Of a stretch of 64,000 nt of DNA, positions 24,842 to 33,241 are shown in pieces. The notes below the pieces were generated by a model that did not search any database, had not been told where the DNA came from, and saw only the letters and a program-made list of their open reading frames with translations. The position numbers were made by a program, and so were the translations under genes. Each line of letters opens with the position of its first letter. Position 1 is the first letter of the stretch. Where the stretch lies: positions 1,798,001 through 1,862,000 of the forward strand of contig NZ_CP051230.1 in assembly GCF_017792385.1 (NCBI RefSeq), written 5' to 3'. The DNA is from Hyphomonas sp. GTDB taxonomy: Bacteria > Pseudomonadota > Alphaproteobacteria > Caulobacterales > Hyphomonadaceae.

Positions 24842-25409
24842 CGCGCTGTCTGCAGCGCTGGCCGGCGTCCTGCTGGTGGCGTGCTCGCCTGCGGCCGAAC
24901 CGGCCGGTCCGCCGATTCCCGACGAGTCCCTGACCCAGCCGCCTCAAGCGCCCCGGCCGGTTGTGCTGACCCCGGAAGCCGAAGAGACGCGCGATGAACT
25001 CCTGTCGCATGCGCGTGCGGGCAGCCTGACACGGCTGTCGCGCGTGGCCAATGCGAATGACGGCTTCGTCTCCAATCTCGGCGGTGCGCCGCATCGGCAA
25101 TATTGGGACCTGATGCGCCGCATCGGCGCCGACCCGAACCGTCGCCTGCGCGAATTGTTCGACCTGCAGCCCGGCATGCGCGAGATCGATGGCGAGGTCT
25201 GGTTCGTCTGGCCGGATCTGGCGGCCCGCGATCCACAGGATCTGATCCCCGAGAAACTGTCCTTCCAGGACCGCCGGCGCCTGATGGAACTGATCGGAGA
25301 GGAAGGCATAGAACGCATAAGGCAAGGCGAAGGCTATCCCGGCATGCGCACGGCGATCGCCGGGAATGGACGCTGGGTCTATTTCGTCATGGGCGAGGAA
25401 GAGGAGTAA
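24828..25409 (+). CDS. Hypothetical lipoprotein
   Basis: A 193-residue protein starting inside the end of the HAD gene. The ATG at 24828 gives a proper lipoprotein signal with lipobox LVAC (Cys19), followed by a Pro-rich linker. The mature domain contains helical segments and a conserved-looking core (REIDGEVWFVWPDLAARDPQ, then YPGMRTAIAGNGRWVYFV), which suggests a substrate-binding or cell-envelope protein, but I do not recognise a family. It lies three bases upstream of the pterin dehydratase gene and is probably co-transcribed with HAD and phhB. Confidence 0.75.
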   Translation: MRWPSALSAALAGVLLVACSPAAEPAGPPIPDESLTQPPQAPRPVVLTPEAEETRDELLSHARAGSLTRLSRVANANDGFVSNLGGAPHRQYWDLMRRIGADPNRRLRELFDLQPGMREIDGEVWFVWPDLAARDPQDLIPEKLSFQDRRRLMELIGEEGIERIRQGEGYPGMRTAIAGNGRWVYFVMGEEEE

Positions 25410-25412
25410 GCC

Positions 25413-25706
25413 ATGTCAGGCAGGATTGGCGCAGATGCAGCGCTTGCGAAACTCGGCGGATGGGAGAAGGGGCCCGGCGAGCGCGACACGATCGTGAAGA
25501 CCTACAAGTTCGCGGACTTCAAGACAGCCTGGGGCTTCATGAGCTCGGTGGCGCTGAAGGCCGAACAGATGGACCACCATCCCGAATGGTTCAATGTCTA
25601 CAACAAGGTCGACGTCACGCTGACAACCCATGATGTCGACGGGGTCTCCGAAAAGGATGTCGAGCTTGCCCGGTTCATGGATGCGCTGGCAGACCGTCTG
25701 GGCTGA
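25413..25706 (+). CDS. phhB: 4a-hydroxytetrahydrobiopterin dehydratase
   Basis: A 97-residue pterin-4a-carbinolamine dehydratase, the typical family length. The signature is present: EQMDHHPEWFNVYNKVDVTLTTHD, with the catalytic His pair followed by Pro-Glu-Trp, and a C-terminal ELARFMDALA helix. It regenerates the pterin cofactor of aromatic amino acid hydroxylases; no hydroxylase gene is in this window. Three bases downstream of the lipoprotein gene and convergent with the metallo-beta-lactamase-fold gene (3-bp gap). Confidence 0.93.
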   Translation: MSGRIGADAALAKLGGWEKGPGERDTIVKTYKFADFKTAWGFMSSVALKAEQMDHHPEWFNVYNKVDVTLTTHDVDGVSEKDVELARFMDALADRLG

Positions 25707-25709
25707 CCC

Positions 25710-26651
25710 TCATTCTTCGCTGGTCTGCTTCGCCAATTGCTCGCGGAACCCCTGTTCCATTCTCGACATGTAGGCCGGAAAGGCATCGCGATCGACAAAG
25801 GCGAGCGCATCGCCATCCAGCTGTGCCGCCCGCTTCTGCCACAGGCCCGAGAATTCGGGATGGTTGGCGAGGAAAACGTCCGGCTGCCAGCCGCGCGCCC
25901 GCTCGAAGGTCGATTCATAATCGGCAATGATGCCCTCATATTGCGGGTCGGGAGCCAGCCGGTTGGCCGCGACCGATGCCGAGCAGAAGATCAGCACCTC
26001 ATACGGGGTTCCGGCCTCCTCCACCGTCAACCGCCAGGATGTGCATCCCCTCGTATGACCAGGCGTGAGCAGGGCGGTCAGCACCGTACCGCCCACGCCC
26101 ACCGTGCCGCGATCGCCGAGCGTCGCATCCACTTTCACGGGCGGGGCATTGAATTCCGGCCGGTCCTCGAAGCCGAGATAGAAACCGCCTTCCAGGGCGG
26201 ATCGGTCGCCTTCGCTGGATATGAGCGCCGCACCGGTCGCTGCTTTCAGGCGTGCCAGGCCGCCGGAATGGTCGAAATGCGCATGCGTATTCAGCAAATA
26301 CTTCACATCGCGCGGATCATGGCCCAGCGCCCGGATGTTGTTCAGGACACCATCGGCATTTTCCGGCAGGCCGCCATCGATCAGGATATGCCCGTCCTCG
26401 GTCGGGATGAAAAAGATGCCGAGCCCCTTGGGGCCGACATGGTAGATATTGCCGATCACCCGGAACGGCTCGGCGGGCTCGTACCAGGCTGGAAAGGCGG
26501 CGGCGAAGGGACCGGCCAGCGTCTCCTCCGCCGGGGGTGCCGGTTCATCTGACTCGACCGGTTCGGGCGGCGCGGTCTCGGGCGTGTTTGCGCTGCAGGC
26601 GGCCAGAAGAAGGGCCGACAAACCGGCCAGCATGACATTTGAGTGCTTCAT
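25710..26651 (-). CDS. Subclass B3-like metallo-beta-lactamase-fold lipoprotein
   Basis: A 313-residue zinc hydrolase. Lipobox LAAC (Cys19) and a Pro/Glu-rich linker precede the metallo-hydrolase domain. Zinc ligands follow the B3 pattern: His123-x-His125-x-Asp127-His128, His199 in TPGHTRGCTSW, and His264 in LANHPEF. The FCSASVAANRL segment is also typical of B3 enzymes. Real beta-lactamase activity is possible but unproven; many environmental B3 homologues are cryptic. The ATG at 26651 is chosen because it begins the signal peptide; the frame extends to 26741. Divergent from an SDR gene. Confidence 0.88.
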   Translation of the reverse strand: MKHSNVMLAGLSALLLAACSANTPETAPPEPVESDEPAPPAEETLAGPFAAAFPAWYEPAEPFRVIGNIYHVGPKGLGIFFIPTEDGHILIDGGLPENADGVLNNIRALGHDPRDVKYLLNTHAHFDHSGGLARLKAATGAALISSEGDRSALEGGFYLGFEDRPEFNAPPVKVDATLGDRGTVGVGGTVLTALLTPGHTRGCTSWRLTVEEAGTPYEVLIFCSASVAANRLAPDPQYEGIIADYESTFERARGWQPDVFLANHPEFSGLWQKRAAQLDGDALAFVDRDAFPAYMSRMEQGFREQLAKQTSEE

Positions 26652-26785
26652 GATGTTCCCCTTCTTGCAAATGATCCCGCCTTGCCGTTCCCCGGCGGCA
26701 ATCTTCGAGATCAGGATAAACACATCGCTTGGCGCGGGCATTCAATGTCGCTAGGCAGACCAGAACCAAATGGAGGAAATAAGGC

Positions 26786-27559
26786 ATGGGCCGGGTAGAC
26801 GGAAAAAAAGCATTCATCACGGGCGGCGCGCAGGGGCTGGGCGAAGCCACGGCGCGCATGATGGCGCGCGAAGGGGCCAAGGTGACCGTAACCGATGTGA
26901 ACGGGGCCGGTGCCGAATCTGTCGCCGCCTCCATCAACGAAGCCCATGGCGCCGGAACGGCCTTTGCCTGGCAGCATGATGTGACAGATGAAGCGCGCTG
27001 GCAGGAGGTTCTGAAATTGGCCCATGATGCCATGGGTGGCCTCAACGTGCTCGTGAACAATGCCGGGATTGGCTCGCTCGGCTCGGTCGAAGACGAGAAT
27101 TACGAAACCTTCAAGAAGGTCCAGACGGTCGACGTCGATTCCATCTTTCTCGGCTGCAAATATGCCATCCCGCTGATGCGGGACCACGGGCTCGGCTCCA
27201 TCATCAACATCTCCTCCATTGCCGGCATCATCGCCAGCGGCAATTATGTGTCCTACAACACCGCCAAGGCGGCGGTGCGGCACATCTCGAAGTCGATTGC
27301 GCTCCATTGTGCCAAGACCGGGGGGCAGATCCGCTGCAACTCGGTGCATCCGGTCTTCATCAACACGCCAATCCTCGACCGCACGAAGGAAATGTTCGGC
27401 GAGGAAGAGGCCCTGTCCAAACTTGGCCGCCAGATTCCGCTCGGCAAGGTCGGTGAGCCGGACGATATCGCCTATGCCGTGCTTTATCTGGCCTCGGATG
27501 AATCGAAACTCGTCACCGGCATCGAATTGAAGGTGGATGGCGGGATTTCCGCGATGTAG
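26786..27559 (+). CDS. SDR family oxidoreductase (glucose 1-dehydrogenase/cyclopentanol dehydrogenase-like)
   Basis: A 257-residue classical SDR. Cofactor loop TGGAQGLG near residues 12-19; Asp at the end of beta-2 (VTDVNGAG) favours NAD(H); LVNNAG is intact; catalytic Ser in INISSIAG and Tyr-x3-Lys in YNTAK. The C-terminus LVTGIELKVDGGISAM is standard. The specific substrate cannot be assigned. Divergent from the B3 lactamase-fold gene; followed after 31 bp by a lipoprotein gene. Confidence 0.9.
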   Translation: MGRVDGKKAFITGGAQGLGEATARMMAREGAKVTVTDVNGAGAESVAASINEAHGAGTAFAWQHDVTDEARWQEVLKLAHDAMGGLNVLVNNAGIGSLGSVEDENYETFKKVQTVDVDSIFLGCKYAIPLMRDHGLGSIINISSIAGIIASGNYVSYNTAKAAVRHISKSIALHCAKTGGQIRCNSVHPVFINTPILDRTKEMFGEEEALSKLGRQIPLGKVGEPDDIAYAVLYLASDESKLVTGIELKVDGGISAM

Positions 27560-27563
27560 GCTG

Positions 27564-27582
27564 CCCCCTTGGAAGAGGGGGG
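27564..27582 (+). promoter_or_regulatory. Hairpin covering the Shine-Dalgarno of the next lipoprotein gene
   Basis: CCCCC (27564-27568) can pair with GGGGG within GGGGGG (27577-27582), leaving an eight-base loop. The G-run is the ribosome-binding site for the ATG at 27591, so pairing would hide it. It could also be a relic terminator of the SDR gene, but no T-run follows. Confidence 0.35.
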
Positions 27583-27590
27583 ACGACCGC

Positions 27591-28343
27591 ATGAAGTATC
27601 CATTCATCAGCATGGCCGTGCTGCTGGGCGTTGCCGGTTGCCAGAGCGGCGCGCCGGCATCGGGCAATGCCAGCACGCCGGATCCGCTCAAGGCCACGCT
27701 GTCCGGCGACGCTTGCCCGGACATGGGTCAGAAGGCGTATTTCTTCTGGATGGAGCCGCGCTCGGTCGAGCCGGGCGATGCGGTCGCATTGTTCCCCTAC
27801 TGGACGGACATGCCGGGTGGCTACAATCGCCTGCCGCCAGGCTGTCTGGGCGATCTCGGCGTCTACCCCGAAGGCACGGCCGCTTTCAGCCGACAGGAGG
27901 ATGGTCTCGCCATCGCGACCATCGGCCCGGACGTCCAAGCCGGCACGCGCCTGCGTCTGGACGGAGCGTATAACGGGCATGGGCTGACCGGGTTGGTTGA
28001 AGTGTTTCGCGCGGCGGACAATCCGCTTGTGGGCACCTGGCGTCAGGAAGGCCGGGATTGCGTTTCCGGCAGCGCCGTTCAGGAACTGGTGTTCACCGGC
28101 GGCGGGGATTTCTCCGTCACCTGGACGCCGTTCGAAGTCTACAAGGATTATTGGGGCAGCTACACGTTCGATGCCCAAACCGGCGCTATTTCCCTGACGG
28201 TCGAGTCCGGCAACCAGCTGCCGGAGGATGTGATGCCGTCGGGGATAGCGACCGTGTCGGACGGGCGACTCGTGTTTGACGGTGTGTCCCTCGGCACGCC
28301 CCGCTCGGCAGCGGAAGCCTGTCATGGCGCGTTCACGAAATAG
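27591..28343 (+). CDS. Hypothetical lipoprotein
   Basis: A 250-residue protein with a lipoprotein signal (GVAGC, Cys17). The GAGGGGGGAC Shine-Dalgarno upstream fixes the ATG at 27591. The mature part looks like two beta-rich domains: an N-terminal one (residues 35-145) with TWTDM-like aromatic content, and a C-terminal one opening with NPLVGTWRQEGRDCVSG, which resembles lipocalin-like or META-type calycin repeats in pattern only. Four cysteines may make disulfides. No firm family. Follows the SDR gene after 31 bp and may be co-transcribed. Confidence 0.75.
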   Translation: MKYPFISMAVLLGVAGCQSGAPASGNASTPDPLKATLSGDACPDMGQKAYFFWMEPRSVEPGDAVALFPYWTDMPGGYNRLPPGCLGDLGVYPEGTAAFSRQEDGLAIATIGPDVQAGTRLRLDGAYNGHGLTGLVEVFRAADNPLVGTWRQEGRDCVSGSAVQELVFTGGGDFSVTWTPFEVYKDYWGSYTFDAQTGAISLTVESGNQLPEDVMPSGIATVSDGRLVFDGVSLGTPRSAAEACHGAFTK

Positions 28344-28416
28344 GGCGTCTCTGCCCGCTTGCACCTGAAGCATGTTCTTGTTATGTTCTTTTCATCCATA
28401 TCATGGGAGGGACAGG

Positions 28417-28788
28417 ATGATTGGCTACGTAACGCTCGGCACGGCGGATTTACCGCGCGCGGCAAAATTCTATGATGCCATTGCGGCTGAACTTGGCACG
28501 GGCCGGATGATGGAATTCGACACATTCATTGCGTGGGGCACGCCTGACGGGCCTGCCGGCATCGCTGCGACACTGCCCTTTGACGGCCACCCGGCTACGG
28601 TCGGCAATGGCACAATGGTGGCCCTGCAGGCAAAGGACCGGAATCAGGTGCACAAATTGTACGAGATTGCGCTGGCTCATGGTGGCAGCGATGAGGGCGC
28701 CCCCGGCCCGCGCGGGGAAGACGGTTTCTATGCCGCTTATTTCCGGGACCCGGACGGCAACAAGCTGAACGCCTTCACGATGGCGTAA
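28417..28788 (+). CDS. VOC family (glyoxalase/bleomycin resistance-like) protein
   Basis: A 123-residue protein with the vicinal-oxygen-chelate fold in a single module: IGYVTLGTADLPRAAKFYDAIAAELG at the N-terminus and the closing FRDPDGNKLNAF motif. The start at 28417 follows a strong GGGAGGGA Shine-Dalgarno; an upstream in-frame extension is rejected. The expected metal-ligand pattern is incomplete (few His), so it may be non-catalytic or bind a small ligand. Its 3' end overlaps the convergent MFS gene by 14 bp. Confidence 0.87.
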   Translation: MIGYVTLGTADLPRAAKFYDAIAAELGTGRMMEFDTFIAWGTPDGPAGIAATLPFDGHPATVGNGTMVALQAKDRNQVHKLYEIALAHGGSDEGAPGPRGEDGFYAAYFRDPDGNKLNAFTMA

Positions 28789-30022
28789 GCGGACGCTTGG
28801 ACGTCACCAGGATGGCATAGATGGCCAGCGTCCCGACCAGGGCGGCGGACACGTAGAGCGGAAGTTCCGGCATGAATGAGTACAGCATTGCCCCGATCAG
28901 CGGGCCGAAGATGAAGCCGGCAGGCGGCGCAGCGGCCAGAAGCGCGGCGGCGGCGCCCTGTTCCTCGCGCGAGACCGACAGGCTGCCCAGCGCATTTGCG
29001 GCCGGAACCGCCAGGGCCGCGCCACAGCCCACAGCGAAGAAGGCCAGCGCCAGCATCCAGAACGGATGGAACACGTCTGCTGCGACATAGCCAAGCGCCA
29101 CGATCGACAGGCCCAGGGGCAGGATCCTGCGCGGATCAGGCCGCCGGGGCTGGACGTATCCGAATTGAACCAGGATCATTCCTGCGGCGATACAGGCGAA
29201 GGCGATACCGGAATACAGGACGATGGCTTCGTCGGCGGTCCGCACAGCCGTGTCCTCAAACTGGTAACGGTCCTCGATGAACCAGCTGATTGTCTGCTGC
29301 ACGATGCCGATGCCGACAAAGTAGCAGAACAGGAAAGACAGGTGAGGGAAGACGCGCGGGTCCCGCACGGCCAGCGGTTTTGGCCGCGAGGCGGTTTTTG
29401 CCCGCTTGCGCGTCGGCGGCAGGGTGACCGCCAGCAATACCGCCACGGAGAGATTGAAGATGATCGTGCCCCAGATCGGCATCAGCGCCCCGAACGGCGC
29501 GAGCACCGAAGCGCCGGCCGGTCCGATGATCGACCCGATGCTCATGCAGGCGCCCAGCATGCCGAGCCCGCCGGCGCGGTCGAGCGGCGTTGTGGCATCG
29601 GTCATGGCGGCCATGGCTGCGGGTTGAAGCCCGGGGGAGAGCAGGCCGAACCACAGCCTGACAAAGACCAAGGTGAAGAACGCCACCAGCCCCGTGATCA
29701 GTCCGGCGAGTGCCGCGCTGAGCGCGAACAGGAACGCCATATTGGTCAGGCCCATGGCGGTGAGCGAGAAGATCATGATGCGCTTGCGCCCGAATTGGTC
29801 CGCCCACCGGCCCCAGGCCGGAATCATCAGGGCGTAGATGGCTGCGGACAGGGTCAGGATGCCAGCCACCTGGATCTCCGTCAGGCCGGCCTTGCGGGCG
29901 AGTGGCGCCACGACGACGAAATTGATGCTCATGCCGGCGCCCATTGCCACCATGGCGATACCGATCATGGCTTTCTGCATGCCGGTCAGCGGCAACAGGG
30001 GCTTGTCCTGATGTTTCGTCAA
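28775..30022 (-). CDS. MFS transporter, TetA/multidrug-like
   Basis: A 415-residue, 12-helix major facilitator. The loop 2-3 motif is visible as WGRWADQFGRKRIMIFSL near residues 70-87, and the motif C region GPAGASVLAPFG in helix 5 is typical of drug/proton antiporters. The central loop is basic (PTRKRAKTASRPKP). Substrate unknown. The gene overlaps the VOC gene at its 3' end and is divergent from yggT across a 156-bp gap. Confidence 0.87.
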   Translation of the reverse strand: MTKHQDKPLLPLTGMQKAMIGIAMVAMGAGMSINFVVVAPLARKAGLTEIQVAGILTLSAAIYALMIPAWGRWADQFGRKRIMIFSLTAMGLTNMAFLFALSAALAGLITGLVAFFTLVFVRLWFGLLSPGLQPAAMAAMTDATTPLDRAGGLGMLGACMSIGSIIGPAGASVLAPFGALMPIWGTIIFNLSVAVLLAVTLPPTRKRAKTASRPKPLAVRDPRVFPHLSFLFCYFVGIGIVQQTISWFIEDRYQFEDTAVRTADEAIVLYSGIAFACIAAGMILVQFGYVQPRRPDPRRILPLGLSIVALGYVAADVFHPFWMLALAFFAVGCGAALAVPAANALGSLSVSREEQGAAAALLAAAPPAGFIFGPLIGAMLYSFMPELPLYVSAALVGTLAIYAILVTSKRPLTPS

Positions 30023-30178
30023 TGCGCGTTCTCCCCTTATAATTCTTATGTTTCGTAGTCACTCGCCGCGCCGCGCAGAATCAGTGCTGCACACCAAAGC
30101 TAGAGAGAACGTCTTGCACAGGGTAGGGGCATCACCCTAAGTGAAGGCAATACGTGAATAAATTCGGAGCGATGCCTC

Positions 30179-30472
30179 ATGGCCGCCATTCTTGATCTCG
30201 TCATGGCTGTTTTGCAGATCGCATTCTATGTGATCGTCATCCAGGCCATTCTGTCCTGGCTGATCGCCTTCAATGTGCTGAGCCTGCAGAACCCGACCAT
30301 GCGCAGCATCTGGTCAGGCCTCCAGAACATCACGGAGCCGGTCTACCGGCCGATCCGGAACATTCTTCCGCCCATGGGCGGACTGGATCTGACGCCCATG
30401 GTCGTCCTGCTCATCATCTACTTCCTGCAGCGGATCATCATCCACAATCTGTATCCCGTCGCGCTGACCTGA
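30179..30472 (+). CDS. YggT family membrane protein
   Basis: A 97-residue protein with two hydrophobic segments around the conserved loop ITEPVYRPIRNILPPMGGLDLTPMVVLL, the hallmark of YggT. The family has been linked to cell-division membrane assembly (SepF-associated YlmG in Gram-positives and chloroplasts) and osmotic tolerance. It is followed after four bases by a DUF167 gene; the yggT-yggU pair is widely conserved. First gene of yggT-DUF167-folD-HNH. Confidence 0.93.
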   Translation: MAAILDLVMAVLQIAFYVIVIQAILSWLIAFNVLSLQNPTMRSIWSGLQNITEPVYRPIRNILPPMGGLDLTPMVVLLIIYFLQRIIIHNLYPVALT

Positions 30473-30476
30473 TCCG

Positions 30477-30773
30477 GTGCACCGCCTGACCATCCGCGTC
30501 CAGCCGAACGCTTCGGCTGACCGGATCGAGCAGTGGGAAACGGATGCAGCCGGGCGCACGTATCTCAAGGTGCGCGTGCGCGCCGTGCCGGAAGGCGGGA
30601 GGGCCAATGCAGCGGTGGAGAAGCTCGTCGCGAAATGGCTCGGCCTGCCAAAGTCTGCGGTCAGGGTGGTGACGGGCGCAAAGAACCGGCTAAAAGGCCT
30701 CGACATTGATGGGCCGCCGGAACTGGCGGCGAAACTGGCCGGGGATCAGGGCGATGAGCGCGCAGGTAATTGA
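30477..30773 (+). CDS. DUF167 family protein (YggU-like)
   Basis: A 98-residue protein opening at a GTG (30477). The DUF167 core is present: LTIRVQPNASADRIEQW, LKVRVRAVPEGGRANAAVEKLVAKWLGLPKSAVRVVTGAKNR split over two strands and a helix. Function unknown in spite of wide conservation. It sits four bases after yggT and overlaps folD by 20 bp, which indicates tight translational coupling. Confidence 0.92.
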   Translation: MHRLTIRVQPNASADRIEQWETDAAGRTYLKVRVRAVPEGGRANAAVEKLVAKWLGLPKSAVRVVTGAKNRLKGLDIDGPPELAAKLAGDQGDERAGN

Positions 30774-31641
30774 CGGAAAAGCGGTGGCGGCGGATGTCCG
30801 CGCGAATGTGGCTAGGGCCGTCGGCCAGTTGCCCGGCCAGCCCGCGCTGGCGGTGGTGCTTGTGGGCGAAGACCCGGCCAGCCAGGTCTATGTCCGCAAC
30901 AAGGTGCGCCAGACAGAAGCGGCCGGCATGGTCTCGATGCACCACCATTTGCCGGATACGGCCAGCCAGACGGATGTCGAAGACCTGATCGCCCGCCTGA
31001 ATGCGGATGATCGTGTGGATGGAATCCTGCTGCAGCTTCCCCTGCCAAAGGGGCTGAATGCGGGTGCGGCCATTGAGAAGATCGCCCCGGACAAGGATGT
31101 GGACGGCTTGACCGAAACGTCTGCCGGCCGGCTCGTCCTGGGCAAGCCCGGACTGCGCCCCTGCACACCTGCGGGCTGTGTCATCCTCGCCAAACGAGCG
31201 CTGGGGGATGATTTGTCCGGAAAGCATGTCGTGGTCATCGGCCGCTCCATCCTGGTCGGCAAGCCGGCCGCGCTTCTGTTCCTGGCCGAGAACTGCACCG
31301 TCACCATCGCGCACAGCCGCACGCGGGATTTGCCGGCGGTCTGTCGCGAAGCTGACATTCTGGTGCCTGCTGTGGGACGTCCGGAGATGGTGAAACGGGA
31401 CTGGGTGAAACCAGGTGCAACAATCATAGACGTCGGGATCAACCGTGTGGACGCTCCGGAAAAGGGCGAAGGCAAGACGAAACTTGTCGGCGATGCCGAC
31501 TATGCCGGCAGCGCGGAAGTTGCCGGTCACATCACGCCCGTGCCCGGTGGCGTAGGCCCGATGACCATTGCCTGCCTGCTGCGCAACACGGTTCTGGCCG
31601 CCTGTGCCCGTCGCGGCTGGGACGTTCCGGAAGGCCTGTGA
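30754..31641 (+). CDS. folD: Bifunctional methylenetetrahydrofolate dehydrogenase/methenyl-THF cyclohydrolase
   Basis: A 295-residue enzyme interconverting 5,10-methylene-, methenyl- and 10-formyl-THF with NADP. Family signatures: VGEDPASQVYVRNKVRQTEAAGM with the catalytic Lys, DGILLQLPLPKGLN, the KDVDGLTE block, CTPAGCVIL and the Rossmann segment VVVIGRSILVGKPAALLF; the C-terminal TPVPGGVGPMTIACLLRNT is intact. The ATG at 30754 is inside the DUF167 gene; an upstream start at 30706 would add 16 atypical residues. Ends with a 4-bp overlap with the HNH gene. Confidence 0.96.
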   Translation: MSAQVIDGKAVAADVRANVARAVGQLPGQPALAVVLVGEDPASQVYVRNKVRQTEAAGMVSMHHHLPDTASQTDVEDLIARLNADDRVDGILLQLPLPKGLNAGAAIEKIAPDKDVDGLTETSAGRLVLGKPGLRPCTPAGCVILAKRALGDDLSGKHVVVIGRSILVGKPAALLFLAENCTVTIAHSRTRDLPAVCREADILVPAVGRPEMVKRDWVKPGATIIDVGINRVDAPEKGEGKTKLVGDADYAGSAEVAGHITPVPGGVGPMTIACLLRNTVLAACARRGWDVPEGL

Positions 31642-31892
31642 GCCAGTCCTTTGCGCCGCCGGACACGCCGGAATTCCGGCAGCTCTGGCAGCAGCAACAG
31701 GGCGTGTGCGCCTTGTGCGGCAGGTCCATGCCGCGCTCCCGCGCCGACCTGGCCCATGCCACGCTCTGGAAGAAATGGCGGCCGACTTTCGATCATATCA
31801 TTCCACGTGCGCATCACGGATCCGACGATCTGGACAATCTCCGGCTGACCCACGCCCTGTGCAACAAGCGGCGCGGCACCCGCCGGGCCTAG
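31638..31892 (+). CDS. Small HNH endonuclease-like protein
   Basis: An 84-residue protein starting at a GTG that overlaps the folD stop. It contains a zinc-type HNH core: Cys24-x2-Cys27, Asp52-His53 in FDHIIPRAHHGSDDLDNLRL, and Cys75 in THALCNKRRG. This is the McrA-like/5-methylcytosine-independent small HNH type found alone in many genomes. Real nuclease action is probable from the intact motif, but the target is unknown. The 3' end overlaps the convergent LytTR gene by 4 bp. Confidence 0.88.
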   Translation: MSQSFAPPDTPEFRQLWQQQQGVCALCGRSMPRSRADLAHATLWKKWRPTFDHIIPRAHHGSDDLDNLRLTHALCNKRRGTRRA

Positions 31893-32629
31893 ACCAGCCC
31901 CGCCGCCTTCACACTGGACTGATAGGTCCGGGAAACTGGGGCTTCCCGTCCTGACTTCAGCACCAACAGCAGCTTGCCATTCTCCCGGCGGGAGTCGGCC
32001 ACGCCCTGATGCGCCACCCACCAGGACCGGTGCGTCTGCAGGCCATTGTCCTCGCCCAGTTCCCGCATGGCATCGGCCAGGCGCATCAGGATCAGTTCCT
32101 CGCCCCGGTCGGTGTGGACCCGCAGATAATGGTCCTCCGAGGAGACAGCCAGCAGGTCAGCGCCGCGATACTTCACCGGCAGCCGCTGAAGGAATCCGGC
32201 GATCCGGTCTTCCGGTTCGGCATCCTCGAGTTCAGCCAGGCGCCTTGCCCGGTCGACGATGAAACCGCCAATGGTCATCACCAGACAGACCGCCCAGACA
32301 TAGGCGAACTGGATCGGCAGGAAGGGCAGCGCCGCATTCGCGTCGATCAGGGCGAAAAAGACTTCCAGCGTGATCGTGACCGGGATGGCCAGCAGGATCG
32401 ATGCGGCCAGGATGCGCACCGCGGGATGCGCGGTCTTGAGATGCGTGTGGAACACGAAAGGCACCACCCAATAGGACGCCACCGCCCCGACGAGCATGGT
32501 GACGAACCACATCGTGAATCTCAGCCAGACCGGGCCGCCCGTTCCATACACTCCGAACCAGGTGAAGCCGGCCGCCAGGACGGTCACGATGCCAAGCGTC
32601 TTTGCGGTGTCCCTGAGAGCTGATCCCAT
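31889..32629 (-). CDS. LytTR-type DNA-binding membrane regulator
   Basis: About 246 residues. Four membrane helices occupy residues 10-125, followed by a linker with an acidic-basic helix and a C-terminal LytTR domain from about residue 150 (LLAVSSEDHYLRVHTDRGEELILMRL..., LQTHRSWWVAHQGV..., LVLKSGREAPVSRTY). Such membrane-embedded LytTR regulators lack a receiver domain and often control adjacent membrane-protein genes. Upstream in-frame extension to 32740 is atypical; the ATG at 32629 precedes the first helix sensibly. Divergent from the DUF2141 gene (165-bp gap), which it may regulate (inference). Confidence 0.87.
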   Translation of the reverse strand: MGSALRDTAKTLGIVTVLAAGFTWFGVYGTGGPVWLRFTMWFVTMLVGAVASYWVVPFVFHTHLKTAHPAVRILAASILLAIPVTITLEVFFALIDANAALPFLPIQFAYVWAVCLVMTIGGFIVDRARRLAELEDAEPEDRIAGFLQRLPVKYRGADLLAVSSEDHYLRVHTDRGEELILMRLADAMRELGEDNGLQTHRSWWVAHQGVADSRRENGKLLLVLKSGREAPVSRTYQSSVKAAGLV

Positions 32630-32794
32630 CCCGTCTGATCCGTTGCATTTCGCGCTTCGTGAATGGATGTGCCGGTATTTGGCGAAGGATTCCAGCCTGT
32701 CCGCGCAAATGCCGTGGCGCCGTCCAGGCGTCCGCCACACCCTGTCTCCATCACCCGCAACCGGGCGACAGCCCAGACCCTAAGGAGACAGTCC

Positions 32795-33217
32795 ATGAAC
32801 TTCAACCGCACCCTTGCCGCACTTGCCGCCGCCTGCACCCTGACGCCTGCTTTTGCATCGGCCGCCGATCTGACCGTGCAGGTCACCGGCCTGGAGGAAG
32901 CCTCCGGAACCATCTATGTCGCCCTGTTCGACGAGGCGGGCTGGTCTACCAACTCGGCTGTCGGAACAGCCCGCATTGACGTGACCGACGCCGCCCCGAG
33001 CGCGCAGTTCGACGGCCTTGCCCCCGGCACCTATGGCGTCAAGCTGTTTCAGGACCTGAACGGTGACGGTGAACTTGCCCTCGGCAATTTTGGTATCCCG
33101 AGTGAACCCTACGGCTTTTCCAATGACGCCCCTGTGCGGTTCGGCCCGCCGAGATTCTCCGATGCCGGATTCGAACTGACCGAGACCGGCGCGTCGCAAA
33201 CCATCACGCTGCGCTGA
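32795..33217 (+). CDS. DUF2141 domain exported protein
   Basis: A 140-residue protein with a signal peptide (cleavage near AFASA-AD) and a DUF2141 beta-sandwich: GTIYVALFDEAGW, LAPGTYGVKLFQDLNGDGELALGNFGIPSEPYGFSND in sequence order, the last part containing the family's DxNxDG-like turn. The AAGGAGA Shine-Dalgarno supports the ATG at 32795; an upstream in-frame ATG at 32663 lacks it. Role unknown, probably periplasmic. Followed after 24 bp by the DUF2306 gene. Confidence 0.9.
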   Translation: MNFNRTLAALAAACTLTPAFASAADLTVQVTGLEEASGTIYVALFDEAGWSTNSAVGTARIDVTDAAPSAQFDGLAPGTYGVKLFQDLNGDGELALGNFGIPSEPYGFSNDAPVRFGPPRFSDAGFELTETGASQTITLR

Positions 33218-33241
33218 TCGGGACCGGAAAGGAGAGCCGCC

